Shown: positions 19,921 through 27,525 of the stretch, piece after piece
Layout of the letters: each line of letters opens with the position of its first letter
Position numbering within the stretch: position 1 is the first letter of the stretch
Source: Lysobacterales bacterium
GTDB lineage: Bacteria; Pseudomonadota; Gammaproteobacteria; Xanthomonadales; Xanthomonadaceae
Direction: 5' to 3'
Length of the DNA: 64,000 nucleotides
Assembly: GCA_014946745.1 (NCBI GenBank)
Contig: JADCRD010000002.1
Location: 62,001 to 126,000 of the forward strand
The notes under the pieces: model-generated
What the model was told of the DNA's origin: nothing
The model's input: only the letters and a program-made list of their open reading frames with translations
Databases searched by the model: none
Made by a program: the position numbers and the translations under genes

Positions 19921-21045
19921 AACCCGGCGTTCGACTCTCCGCTGGTCGATGTGATCACCCAACTCGAGCATCTGCGCAGGCTGAGACTGGAGGGGTCGAC
20001 GCCCGAGCCCGTGCTTCAGCAACTCAAGACCATCTTCCACATGCTGGAGAGCCTGGGTTCGGCGCGCATCGAAGGCAACCATACGACGCTTGCGGACTAT
20101 GTCGAGGCACGACTCGACGAATCGCCTGCCTCGCCGAGCGACCACCTGCGGGAAATGGCCAACATCGACGAGGCAATGCGCTACATCGAGGCGCACTTCG
20201 AACCGGGGCGGTCGCTCAGCGAGCACTTCATCCGCGAGCTGCACGCTCTCGCAGTGCGTGGGCTAAAGCGCGAGGGAGACGCAACGCCGGGTGCGTATCG
20301 GCGGACGACGGTAAGCATTGGACTGTCTGAGCACTCGCCGCCTGAGCCCGTGCTAGTGCCCCAGTACATGACGGAGCTTGTGGAGTTCATCAATCGATCA
20401 GACGCATCGAAGTACGACCTCATCAGGACCACGCTCGCGCATCACCGCTTTGCTTGGGTGCACCCCTTCAGCAACGGCAACGGTCGCGTCGTGAGGCTGC
20501 TGACCTACACCCTGCTGATCAAGTACGGCTTCAAGGTCAAGGCGCAGGGGCGCCTGCTGAATCCCACGGCGGTGTTCTGGAATGATCGCGACCGTTACTA
20601 CTCGATGCTCGCCGAGGCCGACACGGGCACTGCGCAAGGCCGCGAGACGTGATGCGCCTACGTCCTCTCGGGCATCCTGGAAGAGCTGCGCAAGGTGGAC
20701 CGCCTGATCGACTCGGACTACCTCTTTGGTCGCATCCTGAGCCCAGCAGTGCGCCATGCGCGTCAGCGGGAGCTGCTGACTGACACCGAAGAGCGCGTGC
20801 TGCTCACCGTAGCGAAACTCGGCATCGCCAAGGCGGGCGATCTAACGGACGCCATGCCGGGATTGAACACGAAACAGCGCACCTATCAAGTCGGCAAGCT
20901 GGTCGCTGCAAGGATGCTGGTCCCGCTCCGCGAAGGCGCTCGGCAGTACACCGTGGGCTTCGCCAACAACGCGCTGATCCGAGGCGTCATTGGCTCGCTG
21001 ACCGAGGAAGGCTTTGTACCCGAGAGCCTGCGTCGATCGCGGTAG
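19921..21045 (+). pseudogene. Fic-domain AMP-transferase gene, interrupted by an in-frame TGA
   Basis: One continuous frame of about 375 codons encodes a class II-type Fic protein. It has the inhibitory motif SARIEGN, the catalytic loop [12 protein letters not shown], and a C-terminal winged-helix region (LGIAKAGDLTDAMPGLNTKQ). A TGA at 20650-20652 splits it. It lies just before CAYVLSGILEELRKVDRLID, where relatives usually have WCEYVLSG, so the stop most simply arose from a Trp TGG codon. The 5' end has no good in-frame start: the frame runs back into the IS3 edge, and GTG 19951 is the first candidate. Separate translation as 19951-20652 and 20695-21045 is possible but unlikely to give the native protein. 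Confidence 0.8.
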
Positions 21046-21065
21046 CCAATCACATGCAAAACGGT

Positions 21066-21081
21066 GCCGCCCAAAGGCGGC
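21066..21081 (-). terminator. Terminator of the 21125-22024 gene
   Basis: GCCGCC-CAAA-GGCGGC stem-loop, followed on the minus strand by ACCGTTTTGC. It lies about 45 bases past the stop of the minus-strand gene and could also receive the converging fic transcript. Confidence 0.65.
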
Positions 21082-21124
21082 CCCGTTCACTATCCCGCGC
21101 CCAGCGGGAGCGCCCGCTTCATCC

Positions 21125-22024
21125 TCAGCCACGGCCTCTGCGGAGCTCAAGCAGACGTCCAAGCATGGTGTCGATCAGCTGCAGCTCCTGCGGTGAGCGA
21201 CGCATCGTCATGATCTGCTGCATCGATGCACCTGGAGTGCAACCTGCGGTCATCGCGCACTCGGCGATCGTCAACTGCGAGAAGGGGCTACAGTCTCTGC
21301 CAACGCGGCAGGCGAATGCGATTGCGACGTCAGTTCTCAAGGCTTCGGAGCCCTCCGCCAGAAAGAGACTGTTTGGAAGCTCACCGTTAGCGAACGCCAG
21401 TTGACGGCTACGGTCTGCGTAGAGCCAAGCGGCCGAGGCAGCGAGCTCGACGTCGTCAGTCCGGGCCAACAACTCCTCCAACACGCGATCACGCGCCGCC
21501 AGTTCGTCCGGATCGTCGGTGTTGACGGGCAGTGCCGAAAACGCATCGATGTCGGGCGAGCTTGGAGGGGGCGCCGCCCTGAGCAACTTCGTCCAGCGCA
21601 ACGAGCGCTCGAAGCTGCACGCCTCACGCCATGGACGCCAAGCCGGATGCTCGAAGCGCTCTGAACGCTCCCCGGTGTACTGATTGCCCAGCACACCTCC
21701 GCAGGACCTCATGAGTGCGCCAAGCTGGGTGATGGCCTCTTCGTCCCCGCCGGCTGCCAACGCCTCGATCTCGGTGAACTCGGACTCGAGCGAAGCGGCA
21801 GAGCCGGCTTCGCTCGAAAGCACCGGAGCTTCGTCGGATTCCACATCGCCGGACGTAAGGCTCGAAGCCATCGAGGATTTGGCGACATCGCCAGACAGTT
21901 GCGGCGCGGCGTGTTCAGCTATCGCATTCGCTTCTGAACTGGATCCTGACCCAAGTCTGACCAGCAGCCCAGCTGCTACAAGGACTGAGCACGTCAACAG
22001 CATCATCAAGATCCGCATCGTCAT
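21125..22024 (-). CDS. Exported protein of unknown function
   Basis: 299 residues with an N-terminal signal peptide or anchor ([20 protein letters not shown]), a Ser/Glu/Ala-rich linker up to about residue 95, and a Cys-containing helical domain ([51 protein letters not shown]). The even number of Cys suggests disulfides in the periplasm. No family is recognised. ATG 22018 is an alternative start. It belongs to the accessory islet and its codon use is less GC-biased than that of its neighbours. Confidence 0.7.
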   Translation of the reverse strand: MTMRILMMLLTCSVLVAAGLLVRLGSGSSSEANAIAEHAAPQLSGDVAKSSMASSLTSGDVESDEAPVLSSEAGSAASLESEFTEIEALAAGGDEEAITQLGALMRSCGGVLGNQYTGERSERFEHPAWRPWREACSFERSLRWTKLLRAAPPPSSPDIDAFSALPVNTDDPDELAARDRVLEELLARTDDVELAASAAWLYADRSRQLAFANGELPNSLFLAEGSEALRTDVAIAFACRVGRDCSPFSQLTIAECAMTAGCTPGASMQQIMTMRRSPQELQLIDTMLGRLLELRRGRG

Positions 22025-22079
22025 GATTTAGCCTATGGGAGAAACACAGCTGGACGGAGCATTCCGCAAGGCCTGACCG

Positions 22080-22250
22080 CGTGCCCGACGGGACGAACAG
22101 CCCCGCCTCGAAGCCGAGCACCGCCGCGAGCTTCTCCTGCAGCGCGTTGACGGTCGGGTCGTCGCCCTACACGTCATCGCCCACCTCGGCGGCTAGCATC
22201 GCCGCGCGCATCGCGGCTGTGGGACGGGTGACAGTGTCGGAGCGGAGGTC
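22080..22250 (-). pseudogene. ltaE fragment (decayed duplicate of the threonine aldolase 5' region)
   Basis: 171 bases aligned without gaps to 17917-18087 of ltaE; by eye about 15 mismatches (about 91% identical). It encodes [19 protein letters not shown] through GLFVPSGT, but the Tyr codon of VGDDVYGDD is now TAG. Both ends are cut abruptly. It marks the right side of the accessory islet as a direct repeat of ltaE. Confidence 0.88.
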
Positions 22251-22433
22251 GGTGTGAGGGCATGGGTGGCGCTGGCTGTCGCAAGACAGAGAAGCCCCTC
22301 CGCTCGTGGGCCGCAACCAGTGTGATTGGGTGGCCGCCCCAAGCCCCAGTTCGCGACCAAGGCAGGTGTCCCGACGTGGACCAGGCAAGATCGCGAGCGT
22401 CCATAACGCGGCTCACTTTCGCTTCAAGCAAAC
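22251..22433. other. Spacer after the ltaE fragment
   Basis: About 180 bases with no gene recognised, between the ltaE fragment and the terminator at 22434. Confidence 0.4.
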
Positions 22434-22463
22434 GAACAGGGGCGCCGAAGGGCGCCCCTGTTC
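22434..22463 (-). terminator. Strong terminator of the 22493-23074 gene
   Basis: GAACAGGGGCGCC pairs perfectly with GGCGCCCCTGTTC around a GAAG loop. On the minus strand it is followed by GTTTGCTTG. Confidence 0.7.
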
Positions 22464-22492
22464 CCATCTGCGAGTCTTGCGTCGAGTGAAGC

Positions 22493-23074
22493 TCAACAGG
22501 TACTGGCCATCAGCGGCATGGCCTCTTTGACTGTGATGCCAACCAGGGTCCACTCGGGCTCAGCGTCCTCGATGACCCGCCCCTGACTGTCGCGCGGTTT
22601 CCGCCACGCGTAGTGGTACTCGATGTCCGCCGTGTGAGTCACGCCATTCACCGCGACGTAGGACTGACAGAACTCCGTCACGGTCGTTCGTTGATCGATC
22701 GTTCGGCCGGAGCCCGTGGGTCGCGGAGGATTGGAAACGTCGAAGTTGGTCTTGGCTACCGTCGAGGTCGGCTGAGACAGGCCAAACTGGGCCAGCTCCA
22801 GGTGGTCGGGCGAGTATCCTTCGGCGTACTCGATCCTCAAGGTCAGCCGCTCGGCCCTAGCAGCCTGCCCAGCCAGCTGGCTCCTGACCCACTCGAACGC
22901 CGGAGAACCCGGCTCAATCTGAACTTGAACAATGCTCCTTGAACTTGGATCAAGCTCTGCGTTGGTCTGTATCCCCGAGTCCTGTGAAGAACCCGTGGCG
23001 AATACGCAAGAAACGGGGGCGATCGTCAGAGTCGTTGCCAAAGCGAGCAACCCACAAACTTCGAGAAGTTTCAC
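22493..23074 (-). CDS. Exported protein of unknown function
   Basis: 193 residues from GTG 23074 (AAGGA about 10 bases upstream). An N-terminal signal peptide (LLEVCGLLALATTLTIAPVS) is followed by a small beta-rich domain with SRSIVQVQIEPGSPAFEWVR and LTLRIEYAEGYSPDHLELA. No family is recognised. A longer frame to 23173 would bury the signal peptide and is less likely. Flanking terminators on both sides make it a single-gene unit at the right edge of the accessory islet. Confidence 0.68.
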   Translation of the reverse strand: MKLLEVCGLLALATTLTIAPVSCVFATGSSQDSGIQTNAELDPSSRSIVQVQIEPGSPAFEWVRSQLAGQAARAERLTLRIEYAEGYSPDHLELAQFGLSQPTSTVAKTNFDVSNPPRPTGSGRTIDQRTTVTEFCQSYVAVNGVTHTADIEYHYAWRKPRDSQGRVIEDAEPEWTLVGITVKEAMPLMASTC

Positions 23075-23290
23075 GTCATTAATCCTTCCAAAAAGAGATC
23101 CATTGATGCCCCCCGAGCGGAGACCCTCCGCACCAGACAGCCCTGCCTGATCGAGATGCCGGACAGGGAGCAAACCGTCCAGGCCGAGGCGGTCGCACGC
23201 ATCCAGGAGGACGACGCGAAGTTAACCCCCCTCCGATCCGACCAACAAGCTGCAAGTTCTGACAGCTTGACGCACCCTCGAACAGCACAA

Positions 23291-23308
23291 GGCCGCCCAA
23301 AAGCGGCC
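23291..23308 (-). terminator. putA terminator
   Basis: GGCCGC-CCAAAA-GCGGCC hairpin about 32 bases past the putA stop, framed by GAACAG (23280-23285) and CTGTTC (23309-23314), which extend the stem with a bulge. Confidence 0.65.
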
Positions 23309-23339
23309 CTGTTCGCATCAGGCGCTGCAGCCCCTGACC

Positions 23340-26300
23340 TCACTCATCCAAGGTCAACAACGAAGCATTGCCGCCCGCTGCCGTGGTGTTGATGGTCAAG
23401 GTGCGCTCGGTGGTGAAGCGCAGCAGGTAGTGGGGGCCGCCGGCCTTGGGGCCGGTGCCGGACAGGCCTTCGCCACCGAAGGGCTGCACGCCGACCACGG
23501 CGCCGATCTGGTTGCGGTTGACGTAGCAGTTGCCGACGCGCACACGCTTGCTGATCTTCTCCACCGTTTCGTCGATGCGCGAGTGGATGCCGAGCGTGAG
23601 GCCGTAGCCGGTGGCGTTGATGGCGTCGATGACCTGGTCCAGCTCGCTGGCCTGCCAGCGGATCACGTGCAGCACCGGGCCGAAGACTTCGCGCTTGAGC
23701 GTCGCGAGGTTCGGGATCTCGTAGGCGCGCGGCGCGAAGTAGGTGCCCTTGCTGCACTCGGCGGGCAGCGGGGCCACGGCGATCAGTTTGGCCTCGGCGT
23801 CCATGCGCGCGGCGTGCGCGTCGAGGATGCCCTTGGCCTCCTCATCGATCACCGGGCCGATGTCGGTGCTGAGCAGGCCGGGGTCGCCGATCTTCAGCTC
23901 AGCCATGGCGCCGGCCAGCATGTGCACGACCTTGTCGGCGATGTCGGCCTGCACGAACAGCACGCGCGCCGCCGAACACCGTTGCCCGGCTGAACCAAAG
24001 GCTCCGCTGATGGCGTCCTTGACCAGCTGCTCGGGCAGCGAGGAGGAGTCGGCGATCAGCGCGTTCTGGCCGCCGGTTTCGGCGATCAGCACGCCGATCG
24101 GGCCGTCGCGTTCGGCCAGGGTGCGGTTGATCAGGCGCGCGACTTCGGTGGAGCCGGTAAAGGCCACGCCGGCGATGCGCGGATCGCGGGTCAGCGGCGC
24201 GCCGACCGTGGGGCCGTCGCCCGGCACCAGCTGCAGCACGTCCTCGGGCACGCCGGCCTCGTGCAGCAGCTTCACGGCGGCATGCGCGATCAGGGTGGTC
24301 TGCTCCGCGGGCTTCGCGATCACGGCGTTGCCGGCGACCAGACCGGCGACCACCTGACCGATGAAGATGGCCAGCGGGAAGTTCCACGGGCTGATGCAGA
24401 CGAACACGCCGCGGCCGTGCAGGTGCAGGGTGTTGCTCTCGCCGGTGGGCCCGGGCAGCACTTCCGGCTGGTTGAACAGGCGACGGCCTTGGACTGCGTA
24501 GTAGCGGCAGAAGTCGACCGCTTCACGCACCTCGGCGATGCCGTCGGCCAGCGTCTTGCCGGCTTCGCGCGTGGCCAGGGCCATGAACTCGGGCATGCGC
24601 TGCTCCATCAGGCTGGCCGCGTGCTCGATGATCTTGGCTCTAGAGGCCGCCGGCAGCGCGTCCCAGCCGTGCTGGGCTTTCTCGGCATTGGCAATGGCGC
24701 GCTCGACGGTCGCAGCATCCGCGGCCTGCCAGCGGCCCAGCACCTGGCCGCGATCGCTGGGCGAGCGCACGTCCACCCAGGCGCCGGCGGAACTCGCACC
24801 CGGCACCAGCGGCTTGACCTCGATCGGGAACTTGAGCGCATTCATGCGTTCGGCCAGGGCGCGCAGCGCGTTGTCGTCGGCGAGGTTGATGCCCATGGAG
24901 TTGGCTCGTTCGGTTCCGTAGAGGTGGACAGGCAGGGGAATGCGCGGATGCGCGGCGTTGGCATAGCCGCGCACGGTTTCGGTGGGGTCGGCCACCAGTT
25001 CGACCGGGCTGATCGCGGGATCGGTGATGCGGTTGACGAAGCTGGAGTTGGCGCCGTTCTCCAGCAGGCGACGCACGAGGTAGGGCAGCAGGTCCTCGTG
25101 GCTGCCGACCGGCGCATACACGCGGCAGGGCGTGTTGAGGCGATCGGGGCCGATCACCTCGGCGTAGAGGTCATCGCCCATGCCGTGCAGCTTCTGGAAC
25201 TCGAAGCGCGGCGGCGCGGTGGGTTCGACCGGGCCGAGCATGCCCTGCGCCATGTGGTGGATGGCGGCGATGGTGTGCGCGTTGTGCGAGGCGAACATCG
25301 GGTACAGCGCGTCGATGTGGCCTAGCATGCGCCGCGCGCAGGCGAGGTAGCTGAGATCCGTATTCGGCTTGCGGGTGAACACGGGATAGCCGGCCTGGCC
25401 TTCGATCTGGGCGCGCTTCACTTCCGCATCCCAGTAGGCGCCCTTGACCAGACGCATCGGGATGCGGCGCCCCGCTTTGCGTGCGGCATCGGCGACCAGG
25501 TCGATCACCTGCGGCGCGCGCTTCTGGTAGGCCTGCACGGCCAGGCCATAGCCCTGCCAGCCGTCCAAAGAGGGGTCGGCGAAGACCTTGAGGATCAGGT
25601 CGAGGCTGAGTTCGAGCCGGTCGGTTTCCTCGGCGTCGATCGTGAAGCCAATGCCCTGGGCACGCGCGAGCTTGGCCAGCTCCAGCACGCGCGGCGCCAG
25701 CTCGGCCAGCACACGCGCGCGCTTGCCATGTTCGTAGCGCGGATGCAGGGCGGAGAGTTTGACCGAGATGCTGGGCGCATCGAACACGTCGGCGAAGGGT
25801 CCGGTGCTGCCGATCGCGAGGATGGCCTTTCGATAGGCCTCGAAGTAGCGGTCGCCGTCGGGCTGGGTCAGCGCGCCCTCGCCGAGCATGTCGTAGCTGT
25901 AGCGGTAGCGGGCGTTCTCGCCCTTCTTGCTGCGCTTCAGCGCCTCTTCGATGGTGCGGCCCATGACGAACTGGTGGCCCATGATCTTCATGGCCTGGCG
26001 CACGGCCAGGCGCACCACCGGCTCGCCGGCGCGACCGACCAGACGCTTCAGCGCACCGACGAAGTTGCCGCGGGTTTCTTCGGCCAGGTTGACCATGCGG
26101 CCGGTCAGCATCAGGCCCCAGGTGCTGGCGTTGACGAACAGCGAGTCGCTTTGGCCGACATGCTTGCCCCAGTCGGCATCACCGAGCTTGTCGCGGATCA
26201 GGCGATCGGCGGTCTCGCTGTCGGGAATGCGCAGCAGGGCCTCGGCCACGCACATCAGCAGCACGCCCTCTTCGCTGGAGAGGTCGTACTCGCGCATGAA

Positions 26301-26519
26301 GGCTTCGATGGCGCCCTGGTCCTGCGCGCGTTTGCGCACGCGTTCGACCAGATCAACGGCGGTGGCCTGGATGCGCGCGCGCGCATCGGCATCGAGCTGC
26401 AGCTCGCCCAGGAGGGCGCGCACGGCCTCGTCTTCGTCACGCAGCCAGGCAGCAGTGAGAGCGGCGCGCAGCGGTGCGCTGGCGGCCGGGAGTTCCGGGG
26501 TCAGGATGGGGGTGTTCAC
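23340..26519 (-). CDS. putA: Bifunctional proline dehydrogenase / L-glutamate-gamma-semialdehyde dehydrogenase
   Basis: Oxidises proline to glutamate in two steps on one chain of 1059 residues. The PRODH barrel lies in the N-terminal half (RIPMRLVKGAYWDAEVKRAQ). The aldehyde dehydrogenase half contains SPWNFPLAIFIGQVVAGLVA, the catalytic Glu in LIAETGGQNALIADSSS and the catalytic Cys in GSAGQRCSAARVL. There is no ribbon-helix-helix DNA-binding domain at the N-terminus, unlike E. coli PutA (1320 residues), so it cannot repress its own gene. Start is GTG 26519. Confidence 0.95.
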   Translation of the reverse strand: MNTPILTPELPAASAPLRAALTAAWLRDEDEAVRALLGELQLDADARARIQATAVDLVERVRKRAQDQGAIEAFMREYDLSSEEGVLLMCVAEALLRIPDSETADRLIRDKLGDADWGKHVGQSDSLFVNASTWGLMLTGRMVNLAEETRGNFVGALKRLVGRAGEPVVRLAVRQAMKIMGHQFVMGRTIEEALKRSKKGENARYRYSYDMLGEGALTQPDGDRYFEAYRKAILAIGSTGPFADVFDAPSISVKLSALHPRYEHGKRARVLAELAPRVLELAKLARAQGIGFTIDAEETDRLELSLDLILKVFADPSLDGWQGYGLAVQAYQKRAPQVIDLVADAARKAGRRIPMRLVKGAYWDAEVKRAQIEGQAGYPVFTRKPNTDLSYLACARRMLGHIDALYPMFASHNAHTIAAIHHMAQGMLGPVEPTAPPRFEFQKLHGMGDDLYAEVIGPDRLNTPCRVYAPVGSHEDLLPYLVRRLLENGANSSFVNRITDPAISPVELVADPTETVRGYANAAHPRIPLPVHLYGTERANSMGINLADDNALRALAERMNALKFPIEVKPLVPGASSAGAWVDVRSPSDRGQVLGRWQAADAATVERAIANAEKAQHGWDALPAASRAKIIEHAASLMEQRMPEFMALATREAGKTLADGIAEVREAVDFCRYYAVQGRRLFNQPEVLPGPTGESNTLHLHGRGVFVCISPWNFPLAIFIGQVVAGLVAGNAVIAKPAEQTTLIAHAAVKLLHEAGVPEDVLQLVPGDGPTVGAPLTRDPRIAGVAFTGSTEVARLINRTLAERDGPIGVLIAETGGQNALIADSSSLPEQLVKDAISGAFGSAGQRCSAARVLFVQADIADKVVHMLAGAMAELKIGDPGLLSTDIGPVIDEEAKGILDAHAARMDAEAKLIAVAPLPAECSKGTYFAPRAYEIPNLATLKREVFGPVLHVIRWQASELDQVIDAINATGYGLTLGIHSRIDETVEKISKRVRVGNCYVNRNQIGAVVGVQPFGGEGLSGTGPKAGGPHYLLRFTTERTLTINTTAAGGNASLLTLDE

Positions 26520-26850
26520 GCGGGCAACCTTGCAGGGGCGAGCGGCCGCCGCGCCGGACCGGCTCAGCAGGGCCGCCGCCTAGTCTAGGGGCGCTGCCGC
26601 GAGTGCGGAAGCGTACGGCGCGGCAGACTCGGCTTCAGCCTCCCAGCCCGGCAGCACGCTGCATGGGGCTCGCGAAAGCGAAGCAGGCTTCTGCGGAAAC
26701 CTGTTTGCAGGCGCGCCGACTCGACGGGTCTTGCGCATCCACGGCTCGGCAGCAAGCGCGCTCCTACAGGTGCCAGCGCGCGAACATGGGGGCCTCGATG
26801 CGACGTGACAGCCTCTGCACTCTCAGCAGGACAGGCCCACTGCGCTGCTG
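26520..26850. other. Gap upstream of putA
   Basis: About 330 bases with the putA promoter region and one REP-like element. No gene is seen. Confidence 0.4.
26742..26771. repeat. REP-like element (GCAGCAAGCGCGCTCCTACAGG type)
   Basis: CTCGGCAGCAAGCGCGCTCC then TACAGG resembles the GTAGGAGCG...GC REP sequences common in Pseudomonas and xanthomonads (from memory). A single copy lies here upstream of putA. Confidence 0.5.
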
Positions 26851-27423
26851 TCAGCCCGGCAGGGCCTCGGCCTCCAGCATCTGCGCCAGCAGTGCGCGGG
26901 CCCGCCGCCAGTCGCGGACCACGCTGCGCGCATGGATGCCCAGCACCTCGCCGACCTGTTCGACCTCCAGCCCGGCAAAGAAGCGCAGCTCGACCACCTG
27001 TGCGAGTCGCGGATTGACTTCGGCCAGCTTCAGCAAGGCTTCGTCCAACGCCAGCAGATCGCCGCTGGTGGCCTCGCTGATCGGCAGGGCCACTTCGTCG
27101 ATGTCGAGGTGCTCGGCACCGCTGCCGCGCTTCTGCGCCTGCCGCGCGCGGGCGGCGTCGATCAGGATGTTGCGCATCGCGCGCGCGGCGTAGCGGTAGA
27201 AATGCTGCTGGTCCTGCCAGCCGACGTCGCCCGCGCTCGACAGCCGCATCCAGACTTCGTGGACCAGCGCCGTGGTCGAAAGCGTATGTCCGCGCGCATC
27301 GCTGGCGATCTGGCCGCGGGCGATGCGCCGCAGCGGCTCGTAGACCAGCGGCATCAGGGCGTCGAACGCACTGCGATCGCCTTCGCTGGCCTGCTGCAGC
27401 AGTCGGGTGATGTGCTGTGACAC
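26851..27423 (-). CDS. ECF-type RNA polymerase sigma factor (second)
   Basis: 190 residues. Region 2 is GHTLSTTALVHEVWMRLSSA and HFYRYAARAMRNILIDAARA; region 4 ends LEVEQVGEVLGIHARSVVRD. Same ECF subfamily as the sigma gene at 16332, with clear similarity in both regions. Start is GTG 27423. It lies 102 bases downstream of kinase 2 on the same strand, so gene order is kinase then sigma, the reverse of the first pair. Confidence 0.87.
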   Translation of the reverse strand: MSQHITRLLQQASEGDRSAFDALMPLVYEPLRRIARGQIASDARGHTLSTTALVHEVWMRLSSAGDVGWQDQQHFYRYAARAMRNILIDAARARQAQKRGSGAEHLDIDEVALPISEATSGDLLALDEALLKLAEVNPRLAQVVELRFFAGLEVEQVGEVLGIHARSVVRDWRRARALLAQMLEAEALPG

Positions 27424-27525
27424 GAGAAATCTGAAGTCTTCAGGCCCGGCTGGCCCCGGCCGAGTCTAGCGTGGTGGCCTCGGCTGGGTTCCAGCGCACC
27501 GCGCGGGCGGAAGCGCCCACCCGGC

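Noticed and set aside
20695-21045. The second half of the fic frame as an independent winged-helix gene.
   Set aside because: It is in the same frame as the first half, lacks a ribosome-binding site and matches the C-terminal part of Fic proteins.
22080-22250. A second functional threonine aldolase.
   Set aside because: Only 171 bases remain, with a nonsense codon and no catalytic Lys region.
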